64,000 bases of DNA from Rufibacter radiotolerans (GTDB taxonomy: Bacteria; Bacteroidota; Bacteroidia; Cytophagales; Hymenobacteraceae). Under the pieces are notes generated by a model. That model ran no database searches, was not told the origin of the DNA, and was given only the letters and a program-made list of their open reading frames with translations. Below, one piece after another: positions 35,457-43,623 of the stretch. The DNA is taken from assembly GCF_001078055.1 (NCBI RefSeq), contig NZ_CP010777.1:4245001-4309000 (forward strand), written 5' to 3'. Each line of letters opens with the position of its first letter. The first letter of the stretch is position 1. Made by a program: the position numbers and the translations under genes.

Positions 35457-35861
35457 ATGAACTCCGTTTTTTTAACCGAGCAGGACTATGAACGTCTTCA
35501 TTTATTGGTACAGGCCCAGCGGTCTGTAGGCCCCGCCGCCCTGGTAGAGGGCCTTTGCAAAGAATTGCGCACCGCCACCCTTCTCCCGGCCAAGCAAGTG
35601 CCGGTAGACGTGGTCACCATGAACTCGCAGGTGCGCCTGCGCGAAAAGAAGAGCGGCACCGTCATGGACCTCACCCTGGTATACCCTAAGAACGCAGACG
35701 TGACTACCCGCAAAATCTCTGTACTGGCGCCCGTGGGCTTCGCCATACTGGGCCGGCAGGTAGGCCAGGAAGTGGAATGCCCCGCCCCCCGCGGCACCCT
35801 GCGCTACCAGATTGAACAGGTGATCTACCAACCGGAAGCCGCCGGCGATTTTAACCTATAG
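35457..35861 (+). CDS. Rnk/GreA-GreB C-terminal-like protein (transcription elongation factor family)
   Basis: This 134-residue protein starts MNSVFLTEQDYERLHLLVQA; in-frame ATGs further upstream (35379) would add a non-conserved hydrophobic stretch. The C-terminal ~85 residues have the GreA/GreB C-terminal beta fold signature: VTMNSQVRLREKKSGTVMDL, LVYPKNAD, KISVLAPVGFAILGRQVGQE, then a basic RGTLRYQIEQVIYQPE. The N-terminal part is a short helical segment, shorter than the GreA coiled coil, as in Rnk. Rnk-type proteins bind RNA polymerase or regulate nucleoside diphosphate kinase levels. The gene is monocistronic and ends before an R element. Confidence 0.88.
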   Translation: MNSVFLTEQDYERLHLLVQAQRSVGPAALVEGLCKELRTATLLPAKQVPVDVVTMNSQVRLREKKSGTVMDLTLVYPKNADVTTRKISVLAPVGFAILGRQVGQEVECPAPRGTLRYQIEQVIYQPEAAGDFNL

Positions 35862-35895
35862 GCCAACCGCTTTTTATAACGCGCCTCATTCTTTC

Positions 35896-35933
35896 CGTTT
35901 TAAGCCTGTTTCCCGGAAAACAGGCTCAAAACG
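35896..35933. repeat. R element (38 bp)
   Basis: CGTTTTAAGCCTGTTTCC / CGGAAAACAGGCTCAAAACG, 34 bp after the Rnk-like stop. Confidence 0.9.
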
Positions 35934-36044
35934 CGATCTGGTATGCCCTTACCTCAAGGTAGCCTCATCTGTAGGCCTTGCGAAAAGGCAGTCCTTACTT
36001 ATTGCCTCTTTACCAGAGGATATTTCACATCTAAACCCGCAGCC

Positions 36045-36482
36045 ATGAGAACTGAACTGATAAATGCTTTTGGGAATGTCTATTTAACCATTACCCTGGA
36101 CCAGGAAAACAGATGGATACACGCCCAATGGCAAGGCTATTCCACTGAAGATTCCATCAAAACCGGCATAGAGGCCTATACCCAACTTCTGGAGCAAGGT
36201 GACTTCCACTCCATTCTGGTAGACACCCGCCTGATAATCGGCTCCTGGAACCACTCTCTGGATTGGATTCTGGAAGAGTGGGCGCCCCAGGCAGCCCGGG
36301 CCGGCCTCCAGTATTACGCCATGGTGGTGCAGCCCGAAACCTTTGCCGAAGCTTCCGCCGATGCCTTCTATGAGCAGGTGCGCTACTTTAAGGCCAAAGT
36401 ATTTGATGATATTGAGGCCGCCGAAAACTGGCTGATGCGCCGGTCCAACTGGCTCCAGAGCAGGTCCTTTAAGTTTGCTTAA
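36045..36482 (+). CDS. STAS/SpoIIAA-like hypothetical protein
   Basis: This 145-residue protein starts MRTELINAFGNVYLTITLDQ; an upstream ATG at 35943 in the same frame lies next to an R element and adds unlikely residues. The pattern is a beta-strand pair (NVYLTITLDQENRWIHAQWQ), then a helix, then FHSILVDTRLIIGSW, then MVVQPETFAEASADAF, ending KVFDDIEAAENWL. This is typical of the SpoIIAA-like/STAS-related small proteins frequent in Cytophagales. The catalytic role is unknown. It is probably cytoplasmic and is convergent with the AraC-type gene. Confidence 0.8.
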   Translation: MRTELINAFGNVYLTITLDQENRWIHAQWQGYSTEDSIKTGIEAYTQLLEQGDFHSILVDTRLIIGSWNHSLDWILEEWAPQAARAGLQYYAMVVQPETFAEASADAFYEQVRYFKAKVFDDIEAAENWLMRRSNWLQSRSFKFA

Positions 36483-36489
36483 AGCCGAA

Positions 36490-36527
36490 TGGTTTGAGCC
36501 TGTTTTCAGAAAAACGCCTTATAAACA
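36490..36527. repeat. R element (38 bp) between a stop codon and a terminator
   Basis: TGGTTTGAGCCTGTTTTCA / GAAAAACGCCTTATAAACA starts 8 bp after the STAS-like stop. Its right end is shared with the terminator stem at 36526. Confidence 0.75.
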
Positions 36528-36560
36528 GAAAGGCCCACTGAAAAGTGGGCCTTTCTGTTT
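36526..36560. terminator. Bidirectional intrinsic terminator (convergent genes)
   Basis: CAGAAAGGCCCACT / AGTGGGCCTTTCTG with loop GAAA serves both the rightward STAS-like gene and the leftward AraC-type gene ending at 36582. Confidence 0.85.
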
Positions 36561-36581
36561 ACTCTAAATTTCTATATCTAC

Positions 36582-37502
36582 TTACACGTTCATAGAAGAC
36601 TCGCGGCGGCGCATTTTACCGGCCGGAATCCCGAACATCATCTTGAAACGACGGCAGAAATAGGCGGTGTCTTTGTAGCCTACGTCTTTGCCAATCTCCC
36701 TGATGCTTTTCTTGGTGGTGCGCAGCAAGAATACGGCCCGCTCCATGCGCTGGTATTCAATGTAATCCTGTGGGTTGATACCGGTCAGCATTTTGAAGTA
36801 CTGCCCTACATAGTCTTCAGACACGTTGGCCACGTTGCTGAGCACTTTGTTAGACAGGTCTCCGCCCAGGTTCTCCTTGATGTAGTTGAACAGGTCAATG
36901 AGGCGCGGATCCTTGAAGTAGGTGCTGTTGGTAGCCAACTGCTCCACAAACATTTTGTTCTTCAGGATATAGCGGATCAGCTCCACCACCAATTGCTCCG
37001 TGTACAGGCTGATGATACGCTCCTTGCCCGGCAGGTCCTGCATGCTCTCCTCTACAATCTTGATCACCAGCGTGGCCAGCTTGTTGCTGGTAATCACAAA
37101 CGCCGGCACCTCAAGCGAGGTAAAGAAGTTCACAGAGTCAAACACCTTGGCCTCAAAGCTTACAAAGCTGTGGCTGTCATCGGCTTCGCCGATGGCGTCC
37201 AGATCTGTGTTGCTTTTGAAGAACTTGTCTTTGGTGGTGATGTAGTCATCATTGGATATTACCCGGCTTTCTGTATCACCGTAATATAGTTTTGTGCTAC
37301 GCCCACCCGGAATGAAAAGGATCTGCCCTTCTTCCGCTACTTGCTTGTCATCACCAAAGGCAATAATGCCATTGTGCACTAATATAAGGTTATTACCTAC
37401 ATCATAGTAATTACGAACAGTGAGGGGCTGCTGTAATACCAGGTTTTTAGCCTTGATGTAGCGCACTTTTAGTGACTCAATAATTTTATTGTAATCTTCC
37501 AT
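36582..37502 (-). CDS. AraC-family transcriptional regulator
   Basis: This encodes 306 residues. The C-terminal ~100 residues are a double helix-turn-helix AraC domain: LSNKVLSNVANVSEDYVGQY, FKMLTGINPQDYIEYQRMER, AVFLLRTTKKSIREIGKDVG, YKDTAYFCRRFKMMFGIPAG. The N-terminal ~190 residues form a beta-rich sensing domain (NLILVHNGIIAFGDDKQVAE, LFIPGGRSTKLYYGD). A gene encoding acyl-CoA dehydrogenase lies upstream on the same strand, 168 bp away. That spacing and the AT-rich gap suggest its own promoter. The ligand and targets are not evident. Confidence 0.92.
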   Translation of the reverse strand: MEDYNKIIESLKVRYIKAKNLVLQQPLTVRNYYDVGNNLILVHNGIIAFGDDKQVAEEGQILFIPGGRSTKLYYGDTESRVISNDDYITTKDKFFKSNTDLDAIGEADDSHSFVSFEAKVFDSVNFFTSLEVPAFVITSNKLATLVIKIVEESMQDLPGKERIISLYTEQLVVELIRYILKNKMFVEQLATNSTYFKDPRLIDLFNYIKENLGGDLSNKVLSNVANVSEDYVGQYFKMLTGINPQDYIEYQRMERAVFLLRTTKKSIREIGKDVGYKDTAYFCRRFKMMFGIPAGKMRRRESSMNV

Positions 37503-37670
37503 GTAAGGGCACTAAGTTAAGGGTTGTTGGTTTTGTTGATTTTTTAAGTTGTCTGTCGCGATAAAACTAGCACTTATCTTTTAATTTATCAAACAAAAAA
37601 CTAATATATTTATAAACCCTCAACTCCTATATACTTAAATACCAACTTACAGCGTTCTATAAACCTCCTT

Positions 37671-38810
37671 CTATTTTAATATCTCCCGTGAGATTACTAT
37701 TTTCTGAATTTCTGAGGTTCCCTCGTAGATTTGGGTGATTTTTGCATCGCGCATGAGTCGCTCCACATGGTATTCTTTCACAAACCCGTACCCGCCGTGT
37801 ATCTGCACAGCTTCAATGGTAGTGTCCATGGCTACCTTAGAGGAAAACAGCTTGGCCATGGCCCCAGATTTTGAATAATCCCGGTGTCCGTCCTTGTCGG
37901 CAGCGGCCTGCAGGCACAGCAAACGGGCGGCATCTATGTTGGTAGCCATATCGGCCAACTTAAATTGGATTCCTTGATGTTGGGAAATGGGAACGCCAAA
38001 GGCTTTCCGCTCCTTAGAATACTTCAAGGCCAGTTCATACGCGCCAGAGGCGATGCCCAGCGCCTGTGAGGCAATGCCAATACGGCCGCCGTTAAGCGTA
38101 GCCATAGCAAACTTAAACCCGAAGCCGTCTTCGCCAATGCGGTTCTCTTTGGGCACCTTCACGTCTGTGAACATCAAGGAGTGCGTGTCTGAGCCTCTAA
38201 TGCCCAGTTTGTTCTCCTTAGGGCCTATCTCAAAGCCTGGCATGCCTTTCTCCACAATAAGAGCATTGATGCCGCGGTGGCGAAGCTCTGGGTTGGTTTG
38301 GGCAATCACCAGGTACACAGAAGCGGTACTGCCGTTAGTGATCCAGTTCTTGGTACCATTGAGCAGGTAATGGTCGCCTTTGTCTTCGGCGGTGGTGCGC
38401 TGCATGGTGGCATCTGACCCGGCCTCTGGCTCAGACAGGCAGAAGGCGCCTATGATTTCACCGGAGGTAAGTTTAGGCAGGTACTTTTGCTTCTGCTCTT
38501 CGTTACCGAACTTCTCAATCCCCCAGCACACCAAAGAGTTGTTCACTGACATGACCACAGAGGCAGAGGCGTCTACTTTGGAGATTTCCTCCATGGCCAG
38601 CACGTAAGACACGGTATCCATTCCGCCGCCGCCGTATTTGGGGTCTACCATCATGCCCATGAAACCCAGCTCGCCCATCTTCTTGATCTGCTCTGCTGGG
38701 AATTTCTGGTGCTCATCACGCTCAATAACGCCGGGGAGCAATTCGGTCTGGGCGAAATCGCGGGCAGCCTCTTGTACGGCTAAATGTTCTTCTGTTAATT
38801 TAAAGTCCAT
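37671..38810 (-). CDS. Acyl-CoA dehydrogenase
   Basis: This 379-residue flavoprotein catalyses the first step of fatty-acid beta-oxidation (acyl-CoA to trans-2-enoyl-CoA, electrons to ETF). Family signatures are CLSEPEAGSDATMQRTTAED, NGTKNWITNG, the FAD/ETF segment, and the C-terminal QIYEGTSEIQKIVISREIL containing the usual catalytic glutamate position of short/medium-chain enzymes. The length is normal for the family. A perfect 10-bp inverted repeat (38852-38877) sits about 42 bp upstream and overlaps a possible -7 box, suggesting repression by a dimeric regulator responding to lipid state. Confidence 0.96.
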   Translation of the reverse strand: MDFKLTEEHLAVQEAARDFAQTELLPGVIERDEHQKFPAEQIKKMGELGFMGMMVDPKYGGGGMDTVSYVLAMEEISKVDASASVVMSVNNSLVCWGIEKFGNEEQKQKYLPKLTSGEIIGAFCLSEPEAGSDATMQRTTAEDKGDHYLLNGTKNWITNGSTASVYLVIAQTNPELRHRGINALIVEKGMPGFEIGPKENKLGIRGSDTHSLMFTDVKVPKENRIGEDGFGFKFAMATLNGGRIGIASQALGIASGAYELALKYSKERKAFGVPISQHQGIQFKLADMATNIDAARLLCLQAAADKDGHRDYSKSGAMAKLFSSKVAMDTTIEAVQIHGGYGFVKEYHVERLMRDAKITQIYEGTSEIQKIVISREILK

Positions 38811-38851
38811 ATACTGCGGTAATTATGAAAAGTATTTTTGTAAGGTTCAGG

Positions 38852-38877
38852 TACCAAATTTAAACAAAAATTTGGTA
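38852..38877. promoter_or_regulatory. Candidate operator upstream of the acyl-CoA dehydrogenase gene
   Basis: TACCAAATTT-AAACAA-AAATTTGGTA is a perfect 10-bp inverted repeat. Its left half overlaps CAAATTTA (38855-38862), which on the minus strand reads TAAATTTG, a fit to TAnnTTTG. Binding of a dimer here would block the promoter. Confidence 0.5.
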
Positions 38878-38910
38878 TGCATGCAGACTATACTACATCT
38901 GCAACTACAC

Positions 38911-38936
38911 AAAGCTAACAAATGTTAGCTTTTTTA
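38911..38936 (+). terminator. Hairpin with T-run between acyl-CoA dehydrogenase and metallopeptidase genes
   Basis: AAAGCTAACA / TGTTAGCTTT followed by a T-run on the plus strand. No rightward gene ends here, so its role is unclear; it may be a regulatory palindrome. Confidence 0.4.
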
Positions 38937-38977
38937 GCTAACGGGTTTTTGCGGCTCCCGGATTTAAATTTTTAACC

Positions 38978-39012
38978 TAAAAAAAGAGGGTGACCAAGGC
39001 CACCCTCTTTTA
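38978..39012 (-). terminator. Intrinsic terminator after the metallopeptidase gene
   Basis: AGAGGGTG / CACCCTCT is flanked by an A-run on the left (a T-run on the minus strand). It ends the leftward panC-to-metallopeptidase operon, 23 bp beyond the stop at 39035. Confidence 0.85.
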
Positions 39013-39034
39013 CAGGTATTTGATTCTAAGGTTA

Positions 39035-39715
39035 CTAGTCCCGGCGCCCCAATAACATGGAGGCGTAATAGAGCAAGGTAGCCAGCGAGCCAATGGCGGC
39101 CACCACGTAGGTCATGGCGGCCCATTTGAGGGCGTCTTTGGCCATAGCGTGTTCCTGGGTAGTCACCACGCCTCTGGTATCCATCCAGGCCAGGGCGCGC
39201 TTACTGGCGTCAAACTCCACCGGCAGGGTAATGAAACTGAACAGCGTGGTTAACGCGAACAGCGCCACCCCAATGGCCAGCGGAATAGGCGTTGACTGAA
39301 TCATGATCACGCCCAGCAACAGAATCCATTGCATGTAGCGGCTGGCCACGCTCAGGGCCGGCACCATTGCCGACCGGAACTTCAGGAACGTATAGGCTTT
39401 GGCGTGCTGCACGGCGTGCCCGCATTCGTGGGCCGCTACCGCGGCCGCAGCGGCGCTCCGGCTTTCATACACGCTCTCACTCAGGTTCACGGTCTTGTCT
39501 GCCGGGTTGTAATGGTCAGTGAGTCTACCGGCGGTGGAGATCACGCGTACGTCTGTGATGCCGTTGTCAGCCAGCATCATTTCCGCTACCTCGCGCCCGC
39601 TCAGGCCAGAGTGGAGCCCCAGTTTGGAGTATTTCTCAAACTTACTTTTCAATGTCCAGCTGACCAGTGCAGAGATCAGCATCATTGCAATCATTATAAT
39701 CCAGATACCACCCAT
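39035..39715 (-). CDS. Zinc metallopeptidase, YugP family (membrane)
   Basis: This 226-residue membrane protein carries the zinc-protease motif AAHECGHAVQH (HExxH), with hydrophobic segments at the N-terminus (IWIIMIAMMLISALVSW), in the middle (WILLLGVIMI, PLAIGVALFALTTLFSF) and at the C-terminus. YugP-type (DUF2268/neutral zinc) peptidases are uncharacterised inner-membrane proteases. It begins 24 bp downstream of rfaE2 and is probably the last gene of the operon that starts at panC. Confidence 0.92.
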   Translation of the reverse strand: MGGIWIIMIAMMLISALVSWTLKSKFEKYSKLGLHSGLSGREVAEMMLADNGITDVRVISTAGRLTDHYNPADKTVNLSESVYESRSAAAAAVAAHECGHAVQHAKAYTFLKFRSAMVPALSVASRYMQWILLLGVIMIQSTPIPLAIGVALFALTTLFSFITLPVEFDASKRALAWMDTRGVVTTQEHAMAKDALKWAAMTYVVAAIGSLATLLYYASMLLGRRD

Positions 39716-39739
39716 TTTCTTTGTCTTTTACTTTAAAGG

Positions 39740-40237
39740 TTAACTGTGTTGGTCGCCCAGGATCTTGGCCACCACCTGTGACGTGGAATATCCCTTCACC
39801 AGCGGAATGGTCTTTACGGTGCCTCCTTTGGCTAAAACAACGTCATGCCCCACAATGTTCTCCAAGGTATAGTCATCGCCTTTCACCAGAATATCCGGTT
39901 GCACCGCCTTGATTAGCTCCAGAGGGGTTTCCTGGTCAAACAACACTACGGCATCTACAAACCAAAAGGATGCCATAACCCTTATACGTGACATTTCGTC
40001 CTGTAATGGTCTGGAAGGCCCTTTTATCCTACTGACAGATTGGTCGGTATTCAGGCCCACCACCAGTTTATCGCCCAGCAGCCGGGCCCGCTCCAGGTAA
40101 TCTACGTGCCCTATGTGCACAATATCAAAGCACCCGTTGGTGAACACAACTTTCTGGCCCTGCGCCTGCCACTCCCCCACCTTAGTTAAAAGCTGCGGAA
40201 GCGTAAAGATTTTCTCCTGAGACGGAAGCATAGACAT
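39740..40237 (-). CDS. rfaE2: D-glycero-beta-D-manno-heptose 1-phosphate adenylyltransferase
   Basis: This 165-residue nucleotidyltransferase has FTNGCFDIVHIGHVDYLERA (HxGH at 41-44), GLNTDQSVSRIKGPSRPLQD and VKGDDYTLENIVG. It makes ADP-heptose precursor for the LPS inner core. I place the start at 40237 (MSMLPSQEK); the frame continues to an ATG at 40321, but that lies inside an R element and adds 28 atypical residues. It is the stand-alone second domain of HldE, as usual in Bacteroidota. It sits downstream of a flippase-like gene. Confidence 0.92.
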   Translation of the reverse strand: MSMLPSQEKIFTLPQLLTKVGEWQAQGQKVVFTNGCFDIVHIGHVDYLERARLLGDKLVVGLNTDQSVSRIKGPSRPLQDEMSRIRVMASFWFVDAVVLFDQETPLELIKAVQPDILVKGDDYTLENIVGHDVVLAKGGTVKTIPLVKGYSTSQVVAKILGDQHS

Positions 40238-40299
40238 AGTAAAGAAATTGGATGAATAAGCGTTTACAGATACGCCTGCCGGAAAGATAGGATAATTTC

Positions 40300-40337
40300 T
40301 GTTTTGGGCCTGTTTTACCAAAAACGGGCCTAAAACG
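40300..40337. repeat. R element (38 bp) inside an operon
   Basis: TGTTTTGGGCCTGTTTTA / CCAAAAACGGGCCTAAAACG begins exactly at the stop side of the flippase-like gene (39339-side neighbour ends at 40339) and precedes rfaE2. If the operon is continuous it would form an intercistronic hairpin. Confidence 0.9.
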
Positions 40338-40338
40338 C

Positions 40339-41352
40339 CTAGGCTACCTGCCGGGCCGCCCGGGCCCTGGATTGGGTAAGGCTGGCCATCAGGCTGAACC
40401 CGCCCATCACCACCACCAGAATGGCGCCGGTGGTATGGGTCACCAAGGCATAGGCCATGCCGGTGTTTATGGGAACGGCGTAAAGCAACAGAGCGGTCCT
40501 TACCAGAATGTGGTACACCCCAATACCGCCCTGCACCGGGGCAGACATGCCCAGGCCGCCCACCACCAGAATACCCACTCCGGCTTGCCAGCTAAGACCC
40601 GCCGTGCCCGGTAGCGCGAAGAACGCCAGGTAACTGGTCAGAAAATAGGTAAGCCAGATGAACAGCGTATGGAAGATAAACCAGCCTTTATGCTCTATAT
40701 CCTTAATACTGAAGATACCCAGCCAAAGTCCGCGCACAAACTCGCCTACCTTCCTGAAGATTCTGCGGTGCCGCAGCTTCTCAATGTTCTTATAGATGAC
40801 CCAGCCGGTGATGGAGGCGGCTATGATGGTAATAGTAGCCAGGATATACAGCGTCTGCAGGTTCTGCTGCAGGCTCAGGTACCTTTCTGAGAAGATGTCC
40901 AGGAAGAAACGGTGCAGCCGGTCAAACTCCAGCAGGAGCGCAAACCCCATGCACAAGAAGAGCATCACCAAATCCAGCACGCGCTCGGTGACCACCGTAC
41001 CCAGGGACTCGTTCACAGGCACGTCTTCTGATCGCTTGAGAAATGTGCATCGCATCACCTCGCCGGCCCTTGGCAATACTATATTGGCCAGGTACCCCAC
41101 CATCAGGGCATGGTAGGTGGCCCAAAGCCGGGGCTTGTAGCCCAACGGCCCGAATTGCATGCGCCACCTGATGGCCCGGCTTACATAGCCCGCCACCGAC
41201 AAGGCTAGCGTAACCCCAATCCAGAGGTAATTGGCTTGCGCCAGTTCTGCTTTCACCGCCTCAAAGTTGATGCTGCGCAGGGCGTAAGCCATCAGGAAGA
41301 TGGAGATCGCCAGCAGAAGCAAATACTTGAGTACGTTGACGATCTTCTTCAT
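40339..41352 (-). CDS. Lysylphosphatidylglycerol synthase TM-region / flippase-like integral membrane protein
   Basis: This 337-residue polytopic protein has about eight hydrophobic segments (e.g. YLLLLAISIFLMAYALR, WIGVTLALSVAGYVS, VLDLVMLFLCMGFALLLEF, ILATITIIAASITGWVIY). The family signatures are ANIVLPRAGEVMRC (near the N-terminal third) and PVQGGIGVYHILVRTALLLY (C-terminal third). This is the UPF0104/LPG-synthase TM domain without the aminoacyl transferase part; such proteins are thought to move or modify lipids. It starts 13 bp after panD, so it is translated from the same mRNA. Confidence 0.92.
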   Translation of the reverse strand: MKKIVNVLKYLLLLAISIFLMAYALRSINFEAVKAELAQANYLWIGVTLALSVAGYVSRAIRWRMQFGPLGYKPRLWATYHALMVGYLANIVLPRAGEVMRCTFLKRSEDVPVNESLGTVVTERVLDLVMLFLCMGFALLLEFDRLHRFFLDIFSERYLSLQQNLQTLYILATITIIAASITGWVIYKNIEKLRHRRIFRKVGEFVRGLWLGIFSIKDIEHKGWFIFHTLFIWLTYFLTSYLAFFALPGTAGLSWQAGVGILVVGGLGMSAPVQGGIGVYHILVRTALLLYAVPINTGMAYALVTHTTGAILVVVMGGFSLMASLTQSRARAARQVA

Positions 41353-41365
41353 TCAGGGGCCAAGC

Positions 41366-41713
41366 TTAAACTAAGCGGTTATGCTGGTCCGGGAAAATGA
41401 CCGTGGGCTCATGGGACCGGGCATCTGCAAAGTTGATGAGGGCATAGGAGATAATGATGATCACGTCGCCTACCTGCACCCGGCGGGCCGCCGGGCCGTT
41501 AAGGCAGATCATGCCGCTACCACGCTCGCCTTTGATAATGTAGGTTTCAAAGCGTTCACCGTTGTTCACATTCACAATGGTTACCTTCTCATGCGGCACC
41601 ATGTTGGCGGCATCCATCAGATCTTCATCAATGGTAATGCTGCCCACGTAATGTAATTCGGCCTGGGTTACCTTAGCCCGGTGTATTTTGGATTTAAGAA
41701 CTTCAATCTGCAT
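41366..41713 (-). CDS. panD: Aspartate 1-decarboxylase
   Basis: This 115-residue proenzyme begins [20 protein letters not shown]. The self-cleavage site Gly24-Ser25 lies in [10 protein letters not shown] and forms the pyruvoyl cofactor. Lys9 and Tyr22 are conserved. The catalytic Asn/Tyr region ([20 protein letters not shown]) is present. It makes beta-alanine for pantothenate. The start at 41713 is favoured because it gives the standard N-terminus; an ATG at 41737 adds eight residues. It directly follows panC, which uses the beta-alanine. Confidence 0.97.
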   Translation of the reverse strand: MQIEVLKSKIHRAKVTQAELHYVGSITIDEDLMDAANMVPHEKVTIVNVNNGERFETYIIKGERGSGMICLNGPAARRVQVGDVIIIISYALINFADARSHEPTVIFPDQHNRLV

Positions 41714-41815
41714 CAAAAACAATCTAAAAACATGCAAAGTTATAGATTATTTACGAGACAAACAGGATAATGGGGTCTTAGAAGGCTCCCCTAGAATTGG
41801 ACTTTGTTTTTTTGC

Positions 41816-42655
41816 TTAAAGCAGGATATTGTCAATGAGCCGCACCTCGCCTAAGAACGCGGCCAAGCAGAGCGCCACCTTCTCAGATTCCTCTACTTGC
41901 TCCACGGGCTGCAGGCTCTGGGCGTCTACCACCTCCAGGTATTCTACCCTGATTTCCGGGAAAGCTGCCAAAAACGCCTCTGTCTCTTCCTTTGCCTGCG
42001 CTACCGGCTGGGTGGCCAGTTTCTCCTCCAGTACCTGTAAGGCCTGGTATAGCCTGGGCGCCACGGCCCGTTGTTCTGGGCTAAGCCGCCGGTTCCTGGA
42101 CGACATGGCCAGGCCGTCTTCCTCCCTGATAATAGGGTAGCACACCAATTCCAAATCAAAGTTCAGGTCTAACACCAACTGCTGGATGATGGCAAACTGT
42201 TGCAGGTCCTTCTGCCCGAAAAACGCCTGGTGCGGCGCCACCAAATGGAACAGCTTGCTCACCACGGTAGCCACCCCATTGAAGTGGCCCGGCCGGTGCG
42301 CCCCTTCCATGACCCGCTCCAGGTCCCCGAAGTCAAACGTGAGCTTGGCCTTGTGCTTGTACATCTCTTCGGCTAAGGGTGCAAACAGCACGTCACAGCC
42401 TTCCTGGGCCAGCATCTGGCCGTCTTTTTCCAGTAGGCGCGGGTACAGGCGGTAGTCGTCTGGGTTGTTGAATTGGGCGGGGTTCACAAAGACGCTGCAG
42501 ACCACCACATCATTCTGGCTTTTGGCTGCCCTGATCAAGGAAAGGTGCCCTTCATGCAAGGCGCCCATGGTGGGCACAAAGCCAATGGAGAGCCCCTGCC
42601 GGCGAAGGGCTTCAGTATGATTTCTGATTTCTACCAGAGAGGAGAACTGCAACAT
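41816..42655 (-). CDS. panC: Pantoate--beta-alanine ligase
   Basis: This 279-residue enzyme joins pantoate and beta-alanine using ATP. Motifs are FVPTMGALHEGHLSLIRAAK (HxGH at 34-37), VFVNPAQFN, FNGVATVVSKLFHLV, FFGQKDLQQF and the KMSKS-like MSSRNRRL. The family length is about 280. It is the first gene of a leftward operon (panC, panD, flippase-like, rfaE2, metallopeptidase). A -7 box lies at 42707-42714, and its leader has a tandem 11-bp repeat. It is divergent from the glycogen-synthase-like gene. Confidence 0.97.
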   Translation of the reverse strand: MLQFSSLVEIRNHTEALRRQGLSIGFVPTMGALHEGHLSLIRAAKSQNDVVVCSVFVNPAQFNNPDDYRLYPRLLEKDGQMLAQEGCDVLFAPLAEEMYKHKAKLTFDFGDLERVMEGAHRPGHFNGVATVVSKLFHLVAPHQAFFGQKDLQQFAIIQQLVLDLNFDLELVCYPIIREEDGLAMSSRNRRLSPEQRAVAPRLYQALQVLEEKLATQPVAQAKEETEAFLAAFPEIRVEYLEVVDAQSLQPVEQVEESEKVALCLAAFLGEVRLIDNILL

Positions 42656-42673
42656 AAAAGGCAGTGGGATTTT

Positions 42674-42695
42674 AAAGTGTTCAGAAAGTGTTCAG
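42674..42695. repeat. Tandem 11-bp direct repeat in the panC leader
   Basis: AAAGTGTTCAG occurs twice back to back (42674-42684 and 42685-42695), between the panC -7 box and its start codon, so it would be transcribed. It may be a regulator or RNA-binding site. Confidence 0.6.
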
Positions 42696-42706
42696 ACAAA
42701 AGACGC

Positions 42707-42714
42707 CAAAGGTA
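42707..42714 (-). promoter_or_regulatory. -7 box for panC
   Basis: CAAAGGTA on the plus strand reads TACCTTTG on the minus strand, an exact TAnnTTTG match, giving a leader of about 45 nt. The -33 element is not clear. Confidence 0.55.
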
Positions 42715-42732
42715 GGATTTTATTCAAATAAA

Positions 42733-42763
42733 TTGAAAATCAGCCAATAATTGCTTAATTTTG
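42733..42763 (+). promoter_or_regulatory. Promoter for the glycogen-synthase-like gene
   Basis: TTG at 42733-42735 and, 20 bp later, TAATTTTG at 42756-42763, matching the Bacteroidota consensus, about 48 bp before the ATG at 42811. It is arranged back to back with the panC promoter. Confidence 0.7.
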
Positions 42764-42810
42764 CATCTCGCAATACCTATTGCCTGTTTACAATTTAATT
42801 TCTCCAACCA

Positions 42811-43623
42811 ATGTCCAAATTGAGAATCTTATACGCGGCCACCGAGATTGATCCCTTTTTGCAAACTACAAAAGTAGCGGAATTCCTGAGGATGTTGCCA
42901 CAAGCGATGCAAGAGCGTGGGATGGAGGTTCGTATTTTTGTGCCCCGCTTTGGGTTGATCAACGAACGCAAGAACAGATTACATGAGGTTGTTCGTCTGT
43001 CTGGTATCAATATTGCCGTGGGCGAAGAAGAGAAACCCCTGATTATCAAGGTGGCCTCTATTCCTAATGCCAAGCTACAGGTTTATTTTATTGACAACGA
43101 AGACTATTTCCACCGCAAGTCCGTTTTGGTGGACAAAGACAATAAATTCCATGCAGATAATGATGAGCGTGCCATCTTCTTCTGCAAGGGCGTGCTGGAG
43201 ACAGTGAAAAAATTAGGTTGGGCCCCGGACATTGTACATTGCAATGACTGGATGACAAGCTTAATGCCTTTGTATTTGAAGACCACTTACAAAAATGATC
43301 CTATCTTTAAGGCCGCAAAGTCGGTTTTCTCGGTTTATAACAGTGAGTTCACCCACAAGTTTGAGGGAGACCTTTTAGAGAAAGCCAAAATGCTGGATAT
43401 TGAAGATGAGATGTTGGCTAACCTGCGGGCTGGCGACTTTGGCGCCTTCATTAAGATGGGAATGCAGTATGCAGATACCGTGATCAAATCTAATGAGGAC
43501 TTCAGTGACAACATGAACGCTATGTTCACGGAGTACAACAACACCAAGCAGATCAACACCATCAGCACAGACGAAAACACCTTAGATTCTTACTTCAATT
43601 TCTATAATGAACTTGCGAATTAG
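42811..43623 (+). CDS. Glycogen/starch synthase-like protein (single GT5 N-terminal domain)
   Basis: This 270-residue protein matches only the N-terminal Rossmann domain of GT5 glycogen synthases: LRILYAATEIDPFLQTTKVA, RIFVPRFGLINERKNRLHEV, DIVHCNDWMTSLMPLYLKTT, VFSVYNSEFTHKFEGDL. Full enzymes are about 480 residues with a second nucleotide-binding domain, which is absent. The KxGGL ADP-glucose motif is replaced by KVAEF. So it is probably not a working glucosyltransferase; such short forms are recurrent in Cytophagales, always near panC and DUF4270 in the genomes I recall. Its stop overlaps the start of the DUF4270 gene by 17 bp. Confidence 0.88.
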   Translation: MSKLRILYAATEIDPFLQTTKVAEFLRMLPQAMQERGMEVRIFVPRFGLINERKNRLHEVVRLSGINIAVGEEEKPLIIKVASIPNAKLQVYFIDNEDYFHRKSVLVDKDNKFHADNDERAIFFCKGVLETVKKLGWAPDIVHCNDWMTSLMPLYLKTTYKNDPIFKAAKSVFSVYNSEFTHKFEGDLLEKAKMLDIEDEMLANLRAGDFGAFIKMGMQYADTVIKSNEDFSDNMNAMFTEYNNTKQINTISTDENTLDSYFNFYNELAN

